From positions 63,160,822 through 63,224,821 of the forward strand of contig CM077162.1 in assembly GCA_039583875.1 (NCBI GenBank): 64,000 nt of DNA, written 5' to 3'. Position numbers and translations under genes: made by a program. Positions 10,301 to 19,560 of the stretch are shown here, piece after piece. Below the pieces are notes generated by a model. It did no database searches. It was not told where the DNA came from and was given only the letters and a program-made list of their open reading frames with translations. The DNA comes from Platanthera guangdongensis (Eukaryota; Streptophyta; Magnoliopsida; Asparagales; Orchidaceae). Numbering within the stretch: position 1 is the first letter of the stretch; the number at the start of each line of letters is the position of its first letter.

Positions 10301-11601
10301 CCCTGGATGGGGGGCACCATCACCGACCTATTCCGCCCCTCCATCGGAGAAGGGGAGCTCATGGAGATCGATCAGCAGCCTTCGTGGATGGATCCAGTAG
10401 TAGTTTTCCTCTCCACGGGAGAGTATCCGGAGGGGGCAGACAGGAAGAAGCTGAGGCACAAGTCAACTTACTACCTCCTTAAAGACGGGCAGCTATACAG
10501 GAAGACCCTCTCCGGGATGCTGGCTCGCTGCGTATCCGAGGGTGAGGCGCAGAGGATCTTAGAAGAAGTCCACTCCGGGGAGTGCGGGAGTCATTCTGGG
10601 AGTCGGACCTTGAAGGGGAGGATAGTCAGGCAAGGGTATTTCTGGCCCACCCTGGGCCGGGACACCATGGAGTTCGCAAGGAGATGCCATAAGTGCCAGC
10701 TATTTGCCCCCCTCCAGCTACAGCCGGCCCAACAACTCAAGAGTATCACGGCCCCCTGGCCCTTAGCAATCTGGGGAATGGATTTAGTTGGACCGTTCCC
10801 CAGGCCAGCGGCCAGATAAGGTTCCTCCTAGTAACGATCGACTACTTCTCAAAGTGGATGGAGGTGAAGGCATTGGCCAAGGTGACCTCCCAAGTGATCA
10901 GGAACTTTGTCTGGGGGGAGATCATCTGTCGCCATGGGATGCCCCAGGCCATCGTCACCGATAACGGACCCCAGTTCGCCAGTGCCGAGTTCACCAGCTT
11001 CTGCGAGCAGCTTGGAATCGACCTCAGGTTCGCCTCGGTCCACCACCCCAGGAGCAACGGGCAGGTGGAGGCCGCGAACAAGATCATCATCAATCTCCTC
11101 AAGAAGAAGGTGGAAAACTTGAGGGGGAGCCGGGTGGAGCAGCTCCCCGCCGTTCTTTGGGCCCTTAGAACCACCCCTAACACGGCCACGGGGGAGACCC
11201 CCTTCAAGCTCTCCCATGGGTGCGAGGCGGTGCTCCCCATAGAATCTGAAGTCCAAACGCCGTGGGTCGGGACGGCCAGAGAGGGCCGAGAGGAATGGCA
11301 AGCCGAGAACGAGGAGGAGCTGAGACTCTCCCTTGACATGGTGGAAGAGTTGAGGGACCTTTCGGCCATCCGACAGGAGGAGGTCAAAAGGAGGATGACA
11401 AAATACTTTGACAAGCATGTCAGGGTCAAACAGTTCGCAGAAGGGGACCTGGTGCTGAAGAAGGTGGACGCGGCAGGGAGGTCAGCGTCCGTAGGAAAGC
11501 TCAACCCCAGCTGGGAGGGGCCATTCATTGTGAAGGAAGCTTTGAAGTCAGGGGGCTATCGGCTCCAAAACGTAGAGGGCGAGACCCTGAGTCTCACCTA
11601 G
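10301..11601 (+). pseudogene. Tat integrase
   Basis: The zinc-binding H-H-C-C domain is readable at 10570-10710 (EEVHSGECGSHSGS ... RRCHKCQLFA). The catalytic core has all three acidic residues: D in VTIDYFSKWME, D in IVTDNGPQFA and E in NGQVEAANK. The C-terminal region runs to VGKLNPSWEGPFIVKEAL and a stop at 11599-11601. One single-base frameshift near 10798-10812 (after DLVGPFPRP) separates the zinc domain from the core. It inserts cDNA into the host genome. Confidence 0.9.
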
Positions 11602-11720
11602 AGTGGAGACGACCTGAAGAGGTTTTTTCCCTAAGCACCTGTAAGCAACACGATTTGTTATAATGACGTCCTTTTTCTCCCCCCCCAGGATTGCCATATC
11701 CAGCTTGCACAGAGAATTGG
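11602..11720 (+). other. Post-pol spacer
   Basis: Untranslated stretch between the pol stop and the tandem array, with a C-run at 11681-11688. No feature recognised. Confidence 0.5.
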
Positions 11721-13024
11721 AATGAGTTTGGACCCCGAGAAGATCCCGCTGCCAGGCTCTCACCTAGCTGGCAGGGCCGGAAGTCACTCGGTGTCATCCC
11801 TAGCCTCGAGAAGATCGCGCTGCCAGGCTCCCACCTAGCTGGCAGGGCCGGAAGTCACTCGATGGAATGAGTTTGGACCCCGAGAAGATCCCGCTGCAAG
11901 GCTCTCACCTAGCTGGCAGGGCCGGAAGTCACTCGGTGTCATCCCTAGCCTCGAGAAGATCCCGCTGCCAGGCTCCCACCTAGCTGGCAGGGCCGGAAGT
12001 CACTCGATGGAATGAGTTTGGACCCCGAGAAGATCCCGCTGCCAGGCTCTCACCTAGCTGGCAGGGCCGGAAGTCACTCGGTGTCATCCCTAGCCTCGAG
12101 AAGATCCCGCTGCCAGGCTCCCACCTAGCTGGCAGGGCCGGAAGTCACTCGATGGAATGAGTTTGGACCCCGAGAAGATCCCGCTGCCAGGCTCTCACCT
12201 AGCTGGCAGGGCCGGAAGTCACTCGGTGTCATCCCTAGCCTCGAGAAGATCTCGCTGCCAGGCTCCCACCTAGCTGGCAGGGCCGGAAGTCACTCGATGG
12301 AATGAGTTTGGACCCCGAGAAGATCCCGCTGCCAGGCTCTCACCTAGCTGGCAGGGCCGGAAGTCACTCGGTGTCATCCCTAGCCTCGAGAAGATCCCGC
12401 TGCCAGGCTCCCACCTAGCTGGCAGGGCCGGAAGTCACTCGATGGAATGAGTTTGGACCCCGAGAAGATCCCGCTGCCAGGCTCTCACCTAGCTGGCAGG
12501 GCCGGAAGTCACTCGGTGTCATCCCTAGCCTCGAGAAGATCCCGCTGCCAGGCTCCCACCTAGCTGGCATGGCCGGAAGTCACTCGATGGAATGAGTTTG
12601 GACCCCGAGAAGATCCCGCTGCCAGGCTCTCACCTAGCTGGCAGGGCCGGAAGTCACTCGGTGTCATCCCTAGCCTCGAGAAGATCCCGCTGCCAGGCTC
12701 CCACCTAGCTGGTAGGGGCCGGAAGTCACTCGATGGAATGAGTTTGGACCCCGAGAAGATCCCGCTGCCAGTCTCTCACCTAGCTGGCAGGGCCGGAAGT
12801 CACTCGGTGTCATCCCTAGCCTCGAGAAGATCCCGCTGCCAGGCTCCCACCTAGCTGGCAGGGCCGGAAGTCACTCGATGGAATGAGTTTGGACCCCGAG
12901 AAGATCCCGCTGCCAGGCTCTCACCTAGCTGGCAGGGCCGGAAGTCACTCGGTGTCTTCCCTAGCCTCGAGAAGATCCCGCTGCTAGGCTCCCACCTAGC
13001 TGGCAGGGCCGGAAGTCACTCAAT
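11721..13024. repeat. 145-bp tandem array, 18 CTGCCAG/CTGGCAG hairpins
   Basis: Nine head-to-tail units start at 11721, 11866, 12011, 12156, 12301, 12446, 12591, 12737 and 12882. Each 145-bp unit is a dimer of two ~72-bp halves: half A begins AATGAGTTTGGACCCC, half B begins TGTCATCCCTAGCCTC. Both contain CTGCCAG, a 12-nt loop (GCTCTCACCTAG or GCTCCCACCTAG) and CTGGCAG, a perfect 7-bp stem. Units are nearly identical, which implies recent expansion or homogenisation. The array lies between the convergent pol and antisense transcription units. The older relative is at 2266-2965. Confidence 0.95.
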
Positions 13025-13508
13025 AGCAATAACTTGCGGCCTAGGACGAATTACGCTGCCGGACTCCCACCTAGCCGGCGAGGCCGGGAACTACTCAAAC
13101 GATGTTAACAACAGGTCGGAATCACAAAAGTTAATCAAAAAGGGGAAGGGTCTAACATAGCCCCCCCCAGCCCCAGGAAAGGCGGCCGAGTGGGGGCGAG
13201 AACCTGGGCGAGAGTCCGCAAGAAATCAGGCAATACGGCCGGGGCGTGAGCCGGCTCGCCCCGCTCGGCGGTCGAGCGGCCACCTCATCAGGGCCGGGCC
13301 GCAAGGGCAGGACGCGTCGCACGGCAGCAACAAATGTATAAATAAGGCGAGCGAGAGAACATTTATAAAAGCAACAATAGCTGAAAAAACACAAAGTATA
13401 GGCGCAGCCCGCGCGTACATCTCAAAGCAAGTAAACATACATGATAATACACATCTAAAAAATAAATGTCAAAAGTCAGGGGAAACGCGAGATCCGGGGC
13501 GAGGAGTC
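13025..13508. other. Variant hairpin and spacer before antisense gene 1
   Basis: A diverged unit at about 13050-13085 has the stem GCCGG / CCGGC with the same loop context (actcccacctag), a compensatory A-T to G-C change relative to the array. The rest is GC-rich spacer with no credible gene. It would be the 3' untranslated region of antisense gene 1. Confidence 0.7.
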
Positions 13509-15423
13509 CTAAATGGGTTGGAAGGCCTTGTCCCCAGGGTCCGGCACGGGGAGGAATAGCGCCGGCACCACGTCTTCTACCGAGAGTTCCGCCGCCTCGC
13601 TCGTAAGAAGATCCGCGCGTCGCAGCATTTGCATCGTATACTTCGCAGCGCTTGCAGCGTTCTTTTGCATCAACACTTCCATGTCGTGGTCGGAGTGGTG
13701 CTCGAGCGGGCAGACCCTGCTGTTTGGAGGAGGGACAGCGACGGCGGACTCCAGCTCGCGTACCCGCGCTTCCAACACTGCTTTGTCCTGACCAAGGGTG
13801 GTGATCTCGGCACCCATCCGGCTCGCCGTCGCCGCATCCTGAGAAAAGGGGGAAGAAGAATCGTGAGCCGTATTTGCGAGAAGAGGCGGTAGGTCAGGGT
13901 GAATACATACCACCCCGCCCAGGTACTGCGCAAGGGTCTCCTCTGCCGCGTCGGCCCGCCTCCTCTGAAGGGTCGCGTCCTCCTGAGCGAGCTTCTGGGC
14001 TGCCTCCCTCTCGTCCGCCAGTTTCTTCAGGGACGTGGCGTTCCGCTCCAGCTGAGTGCAACGCCTCCCCACCATGTGAGCCAGCTCCAGGCCGCGCAGC
14101 TGGGCCCGCGCGCTCTCATGAACCAATACTCACGTCTCCTCTTTGTCGTAGATGGCGGCATCTTCTCGCGAGTACAGGCCAAAGGAGAAGTTATACGCCT
14201 CCCCGCCGATGGTATCCTGCTTCATCCAGCTCGGCAGTAGGGTCGAGATCATCGCGCGGTTCGACTCCTTATCCCACGACAGGAGCGGGACGCCGAGCTC
14301 GTCCACGTACCTCTCGCCGTAGCCGAAGTTACGATGCCCTCTCGGCACCGGCTCCGCAGCAACTTGAGACCCGTCCGGCAGCGCGGAGGTGCCCGCCGCC
14401 CTGAGCGGGGAGTCGCTGGTCGAAGCAACCAGCGGGGGCGAGGGGCCCTCGGCCGGTAGGACCGCGGGAGCCTTGCCCTTCCTTTGGCTCGCGGTGGGTT
14501 GTTGATCCGCGGTCTTCGCCACCTTCGGCGGAGGGGCGGGCTGTCCGCCACCCGGCCTCTTCTTGGCCGGGACCGATGGGATGTCGCGCTGAGCGGCATC
14601 CGCAGCCTGAGCACGGGCGAGATCCCCGGGGGGAATCCGAGCGCTCTCGTAAGGGGGGTGAAGAGGGATGTCGCGCTCGCCTGTCAGAAAGAAGGGGTGA
14701 GATAAAGGAAGAGAGGGGGATGAGGCATAACAGCGGCAAGTGGCAAACCTCCCCCGGCGGGACAGCAGCGAGGTTGTCAAGATGGCGGCGCAGGAACGCG
14801 ACCTCAAAATTCTTCCCAGCAAAGAACGCGCACAAATCTGCTTCGTGGCCGCCTAAGCTGGGCGGCCGGTAGCTCGCCTCGCTAAGTTGCACCGGCGAGA
14901 AGGGGACGTTGCCGAAGTCCCCTTTGACGAACAGGAATTTCTTGAGCCAATTGTGACTCTTATTGACTGTCTCCCGCACCTTGAGGTGGGCGCTGGAGAA
15001 GTAGGCGGTCCCATCTCGATTCGCCCGGAAGGAGAATAACTTCCGGAACACGGCGAGGCTGAACTCCACTCGCTCCTCTCGCAGGAAACAGGCGAACCCC
15101 ACCATGACGGCGATGGAGTTCGGGGTCATCTGGCCTAGGACGACCCCGAAATACTTCAGCACCTGGCGCACCTCGGGCCACAGGGGAAGTCGCATGCCCA
15201 CCTCAAAATGAGCTAGGGGGATGGCGAACTCGTCCCTAGATAAGTCGTTGATCTTTTCCCTATCCCCGGGCCGTCTCGCAGAAAAGCCCGGCGGAACGTG
15301 GTCGCCAAGAGCATCAAGGTACTCGCGTTCAGAGATGACGGCGCGAGGAAAATCATGCTCGGAGAAGGTCCAAGCGCACTTACTTCGTCCGTCCACATCG
15401 CCGCCGCCTCCGCCCATTCCCAT
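13509..15423 (-). CDS. Tat antisense gene 1 (gypsy-type 'Transposase_28'-like), 3 exons, one stop
   Basis: I propose ATG 15421-15423 and three exons on the minus strand: 15423-14749, 14675-13911, 13838-13509. All junctions are phase 0 and the total is about 589 codons. Exon 1 has the conserved globular domain (WTFSEHDFPRAVISEREYL, FEVGMRLPLWPEVRQVLKYF, QMTPNSIAVMVGF, HNWLKKFLFVKGDF) that I associate with Pfam 'putative gypsy type transposon'. Exon 2 is a Pro/Ser/Lys linker, then FGYGERYVDELGVPLLSWD and a coiled coil. Intron 1 (14676-14748, GT-AG) must be removed to keep the frame; its acceptor AG lies 4-5 nt after a competing AG, so that site is uncertain. Intron 2 (13839-13910, GTATGT...CTCAG) is conserved in the old copy at 24279-25412. 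A single TGA at 14130-14132 interrupts exon 2. Molecular function unknown. Confidence 0.75.
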
Positions 15424-15538
15424 CAGATCGCCGTCGAACGTGTGAGACAGATCCAGAAGGCGAGCACAAGCAGTACTTCGCGAGGAACAGGAAGCGAGAG
15501 GGTTTGGAATCGGTGGGGAAATAAGGGTCTGCAAGGCC

Positions 15539-15546
15539 TATTTATA
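15539..15546 (-). promoter_or_regulatory. TATA box of antisense gene 1
   Basis: Minus-strand CTATAAATAGG, about 116 bp upstream of the proposed ATG (15423). It lies between the two antisense genes and points at gene 1. Confidence 0.65.
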
Positions 15547-15991
15547 GGGAAAGAGAAAGGGCGGGAAACTTCCCGCCGAAAGAGGGAGTGCGGATAGCAA
15601 AAATCAGCCCGACGGTTCGACTTCCCCACGCGCAACCGCACCGCAAAGGCCGATCATGCGCGGTTCTCGCCCGGCCGTGTCCGCGGAAGACCCGAGCGGG
15701 CGAGTCTCGGCCCGCACCCGCCCATGATTCAGCGCGAGTCGGGCGGCTCCCGTCTGGCGAGCCCCTCGGCTCGCCCCCGCCCCGATCGGCAGGTCAGACA
15801 GAATGAACGCCTCCCCTACCCCACCCCGCAGAAAGTAAAAGCAACAGCTTGGTAATTTCAAATACATCTCAGCAATAAAAAAGTTAGGCCCATAGGCGGG
15901 CTAAAAGAGTCGCAGGCGATTACAAATATAAGATAACTCCGAAATAACAGCAATCCAGCGGTATCCCGCAAGCGAGGGGCAGAAGGCTGGG
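15547..15991 (-). other. Spacer between antisense genes
   Basis: Holds the promoter region of antisense gene 1 and the 3' flank of antisense gene 2. Open frames here (for example 15604-15867) have no recognisable domain. Confidence 0.5.
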
Positions 15992-16965
15992 TCAGTACTC
16001 GACCCATTTCCACCTGTGCCGCAGCTTCGTTCCCGATCGCGGCGGCACGCGAGGGTCATGGTAATCGTGAACCGCCCCCAGTTCCCGCTGAGCCAGGCCG
16101 ACCTGCTCTGTGGCGCTCCTAAGGTGCCCCTCGGCTCGCGTTATATGCACGCCCGGTGAAGTGACATCGTCGTCTTCCGCTTCGCGCGGAGGGCCCTCCA
16201 AGGCCGCGAGCCGGGCCTCAGTCTCGGCCTTGTCTTCATCGACCCTCTTCACGATCTCCTGCAGCAGCAGGGTGTGTTTCTGGAACAGCCGCATCACCTG
16301 CCTCTTCATCCCCACTGCATCGGTCGGGTCGCCCAGGTAATCGAAGACACTGTCCACGTCGGGCGGAGGCGAGTACCCTTCGCTCATCTCGGTTTCGGGG
16401 GAGGCCCTGTTACAGCCTACAAACGGGGCGAGTCAGAAGGAGCGAGCAAGGGACAAAGCCAACGGTAAATACCAGCTCACCAGGGGTTGGCACGTCGCCC
16501 GCACCGACGGATGGGAGAGAAGAGCCCGGCCGACCCTTAAAGGTTTCTCCCTCGAGGGTCTCAAGAGATTTTCCCAGTCCGTGGGAAGCCGGCGGGCGGG
16601 GGGTTTCCGGAGGTGGGCGGTCCAGACCTGGGGAACTAGCGACCCTCTCAGGCGACAGGGGAGTGGGGCGATCCTCTCCCCGGATCCCCACCTCTTCACA
16701 GGGAATTACCTACAAAACAAAAAATCAGAGATACAGCGGTAATCCGCGGAAGGCCACGTACCCCAGGGACGACCTCAACACCCGCCGCCGAGCTGGAGCG
16801 CGGACAGTCGCCCGCCAGAGACCGCCTAACAATCTTTCCCTTCGCCGGCCTGAAGAGAGGGCCGGGAGACCCGCGTAATAGCCAAGGGGCAGCCTCGAGG
16901 GCCTCCTCCTGAGTCTTCAGGCCCGCTGCGGCCAGGCGAGCTCGCACCGCTTCGCTGACCGGCAT
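15992..16965 (-). CDS. Tat antisense gene 2, three exons, open
   Basis: Minus-strand exons 16965-16762 (204 nt), 16709-16481 (229 nt) and 16416-15992 (425 nt) join into one uninterrupted 858-nt frame (285 aa plus stop). Donors are GGG|GTACGT and CTG|GTGAGC; acceptors are TTTGTAG|GTAATT and TTTGTAG|GCTGTA. Introns are only 52 and 64 bp, short for plants. The protein starts MPVSEAVRARLAAAGL. Its middle is Pro-rich. The C-terminal exon has YLGDPTDAVGMKRQVMRLFQ followed by a charged helix likely to form a coiled coil (LLQEIVKRVDEDKAETEARL), ending RHRWKWVEY. I do not recognise the family. Lack of stops in an element whose pol is full of them is notable. Confidence 0.65.
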
Positions 16966-17033
16966 CGAGAAACTAAGGTCTGCTCAAAGAAAATGAAGGG
17001 ATCTGGGAGCCCCCTCCAGGGGTCAGCGGTATG

Positions 17034-17041
17034 TATTTATA
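17034..17041 (-). promoter_or_regulatory. TATA box of antisense gene 2
   Basis: Minus-strand GCTATAAATACATA, about 70 bp upstream of ATG 16965 and just inside the 3' LTR. Spacing fits a start site near 17005 and a 5' leader of ~40 nt. Confidence 0.65.
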
Positions 17042-17141
17042 GCCGGACAGTGGGGCCCCACTAGAAGATTCCCTGCCAGCTCAGCACAGTGCTCACCAAA
17101 CACGCGGGTTGGATGATTCTTTCTGAGCTTGATTCAAGCTC

Positions 17142-17156
17142 AAAAAGAGCGGGGAT
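17142..17156 (+). other. Tat polypurine tract
   Basis: AAAAAGAGCGGGGAT lies immediately before the 3' LTR start (TGTACAAC at 17159) and is the expected plus-strand primer. Confidence 0.7.
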
Positions 17157-17158
17157 TG

Positions 17159-18001
17159 TGTACAACCCTGTGTCCGGCGAGCAGGTCCTGCCAGAGAGGT
17201 TGAGCAGACCTGGTCCCGCGACCCACACACGAACGGCAAAACAGACATACGGCAGAAGGGATGGCCCGCTCCCGCCCATTTTAGGCGAGCGAGCCGGCGA
17301 GGTGAGAAAGCGGGTCGCGCGAAGAGTCCTTGGCCAAAGCAGATAAGTGTGGCGACCCGCGACTGGCGAGTCGATCGGGGTCGCGGTGACCGCCGGCCAA
17401 CCCCCACACGCGACCTGGCTGCCGGTCCGCCTGGCAGAAGACAGGCAGCTCGCCCGGCTCGGCTCGTGCTCGCCTAGGGAGGATAGACGAGCCACGAGAG
17501 CCAGGTCGTGCCCGCCTCCCGCGAAGGGGAATTGAAGGCGAGCTGACTCCCTAGGGGTCCGAATAGCAACTCAGAACAGCGGAGCCTCGTTGTTGGCAGA
17601 CCAGGTTGGACTGCGCATAGCTGCTCAGGACAGCGGAGTTTGGCTGTTGGCAGACCCGACCAAGGGCTTTTTGGTATTTCCAGGTCAGTTCTTTTGGTTA
17701 TTGGCAGTTCAGACTCTGAAAATCTATAAATAAGACCCAAGGGGTACCTCAGAGGACACGCTTTCAGTGCCTCCTGACTCTCATTTTCAAGTGCTCTCTG
17801 AGGGTACCTTAGCTCGGCTTCTGGCTAAGGAGGGGAAGCGCTCAGAGATCTTCCGGGTTTGTGGAGGGACCTCCCTGCCGAGCCCTTGGGTCTGTTCTTT
17901 CTTGTCTCTTTCGTTGTTTTTCTTGCAGGAGCAAAGTAGGCGCGAGACCACCCCTTCCCCAAGGGTCGAACTCCACAAGAGGCCGGATTCCGGTTTCAAC
18001 A
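17159..18001 (+). repeat. 3' LTR of Tat element
   Basis: 843 bp partner of 5357-6200, followed by target duplication GCGAT. Differences are mostly transitions at C or G. TATA box at 17725-17731. Confidence 0.95.
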
Positions 18002-18088
18002 GCGATCCTTTGTGTTCATGTACCCCTGTCCCCCCTTACCATTACCTCGGGGTTTTGGGAAGATGTGTGGTGACGGGTGGTTTCCACA
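18002..18088 (+). repeat. TRIM LTR 2, 3' part
   Basis: Second GCGAT (18002-18006), then the last 82 bp of the LTR split at 5356, ending TTTCCACA. Confidence 0.9.
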
Positions 18089-18240
18089 TGGTATCAAAGC
18101 GAGGTTGTCCTGCTGCGGGGGTGTGTTGAGATTATATTAGCCAGCATGACACGTGTGTGTGGGACCGCATGTTTGGGCTTTCCCCATCGCATTCCAGGTC
18201 TGGGTGTTGACCCCGGTGGGCCCCCCTTGTGTGGCAGAAA
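18089..18240 (+). repeat. TRIM internal 2 and truncated LTR 3
   Basis: The 35-bp internal (TGGTATCAAAG at 18089) is followed by the first ~116 bp of a third plus-strand LTR from 18124. The LTR breaks off at GTGGCAGAA, where the minus-strand copies begin with an AAA overlap. Confidence 0.88.
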
Positions 18241-18582
18241 GCCCAAACATGTGGTCCCACACACACGTGTCCTGCTGGCTAATATAATATCAACACACCC
18301 CCGCAGCAGGACAACCTGGCTCTGATACCATGTGGAAACCACCCGTCACCATACATCTTCCCAAAACCCCGAGGTTATGGTAAGGGGGGACGGGGGTACA
18401 TGAACACAAAGGATCGCCTGCTACAGGCGATGTGGGACTAACCCCAACCACAGGACCGCGGGGATATTCCACCACACAAGGGGGGCCCACCGGGGTCAAC
18501 ACCCAGACCTGAAACGCGATGGGGAAAGCCCAAACATGCGGTCCCACGCACACGTGTCCTGCTGGCTAATATAATCTCAACA
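18241..18582 (-). repeat. Inverted TRIM half: partial LTR, internal, full LTR
   Basis: On the minus strand: full 252-bp LTR (18582-18331), 35-bp internal (18330-18296, primer site TGGTATCAGAGC, tract GCGGGGGTG), then the first ~55 bp of another LTR (18295-18241) up to the head-to-head junction. It ends at target duplication GTAGT 18583-18587. Confidence 0.9.
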
Positions 18583-18587
18583 GTAGT

Positions 18588-19560
18588 TTTTCAAATAAAT
18601 AGAGAATGATTAGTAGAGCTTCGATTGAACCCAATAAGAGAAACAACTCCACTAAACTTGTCAACCCAAAACCGTGGACTCTTCTTTTAACCATAAATGG
18701 CCTTCCAAAGCTTGTATACCTGAGACTCCCCTGAGCAACATACCCGGGAGGTGCTCCATGTAAACCACCTCTTTCAAATCACCATAGCGGAAGGCATTAT
18801 TCACATCTAACTGAGACATATCCTAGTCTCTAGTAACAACTATAGAGAAGAGAACACGGATATTGATGATGCGAGCAACGGGAGAAAAAGTATTATAAAA
18901 TTCCACCCCATATGTTTGAGTAAACCCTTTGGCAACGAGCCTTGCCTTATAACGATCAACAGAATCATCCGGAAGATACTTAATAACAAAGACCCTCCGA
19001 CAACCAACTACATCAATACCCAGAGGTGGGGGTACAAGATTCCAAGTACCTATTTCATTTAATGTGTTCATTTATTCATCCATAGTTGCTTTACACTGAG
19101 TAATATCAAGAGCCTCTTGATACATAGTCGATATGATAGTAGAAGAGATATCAAGGGCAAAGCGCTTGCCAACCAGGGATAGCTGAGCTTAGGAAACCCG
19201 GGCATCAATAGGATGCTCAGTGCATTGTCGAATGCCCTTCCACAGAGCAATGGGAAGATCAAGATCACTCCTGTCTAGAAGTGGCAATGCACTGTCAGAA
19301 GAAATAAGGGGCTCGGGAAGAGGCATAAAAGACTACAAGGGCAAATAACTAGTATCAAGAGAAAGAGATGCGGCAACAGGAATAGATGTGGAAGTAACTG
19401 GTTCTGGTAGAGGTGTCGAGATAATAGGCAGTGAGGAAGAAGTATCAGAGGGTAAGAGAGAAAAGGTAGAAGAAAAATACGGTGTATCTTCAAAGAAAGT
19501 AACATAAGCTGAAACATATTGTTTGCATAGAAGAAGATCATAACAATGATATCCTTTCTG
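18588..19560 (-). pseudogene. Copia RT N-terminal part and linker, left copy
   Basis: Minus strand. A Ser/Pro-rich linker is followed by RT: MNTLNEIGTWNLVPPP, KARLVAKGFTQTYGVEF, TFSPVARI (18823-19071), then a frame change and NNAFRYGDLKEVVYM. This is the usual copia RT finger/palm. It is broken by several stops and is cut from its YVDD part by the TRIM at 4902-18582. Confidence 0.85.

Larger units (their letters stand above)
5357..18001 (+). mobile_element. Young Ty3/gypsy Tat-lineage element
   Basis: Complete 12,645-bp element: LTRs 5357-6200 and 17159-18001, perfect GCGAT duplication (5352-5356 and 18002-18006), primer site at 6204, purine tract at 17142. Plus-strand order is gag, protease, RT, RNase H, a second RNase H, integrase. 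A 145-bp tandem hairpin array and two minus-strand genes follow. Dual RNase H plus antisense ORFs between pol and the 3' LTR mark the Tat lineage (the group with Retand, Grande and RIRE2). I count roughly 24 substitutions between LTRs by eye (~3%), so it is young. Pol is nevertheless broken by about eight stops or frameshifts, so it is probably non-autonomous now. Confidence 0.95.
4902..18582. mobile_element. Multimeric inverted TRIM with nested Tat
   Basis: The outer ends are identical 252-bp LTRs in opposite orientation (4902-5153 plus, 18331-18582 minus), flanked by a perfect GTAGT duplication (4897-4901 and 18583-18587). The undisturbed sister copy (59556 onward) shows the empty site with one GTAGT. 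Without the nested Tat the structure is about 1.04 kb: LTR, 35-bp internal, LTR, 35-bp internal, partial LTR, then head-to-head partial LTR, 35-bp internal and LTR on the minus strand. It has no coding capacity. An LTR pair with a primer site and purine tract squeezed into 35 bp is what defines a TRIM/SMART-type element, which must borrow proteins in trans. Confidence 0.9.

Noticed and set aside
11721..13024. CRISPR-like regular repeats
   Set aside because: The whole 145-bp unit repeats, with no unique spacers and no cas genes, in a plant retrotransposon. It is a tandem repeat.
14126..14140. Intron at the in-frame TGA of antisense gene 1 (GTGAGT motif)
   Set aside because: The nearest AG is within 20 bp, far too short for an intron, and the old remnant continues colinearly here. 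A nonsense change is simpler.
4902..18582. DNA transposon with long terminal inverted repeats
   Set aside because: The inverted ends are complete 252-bp LTRs with primer site and purine tract, and further LTRs are in direct order inside. A TRIM multimer explains every part.
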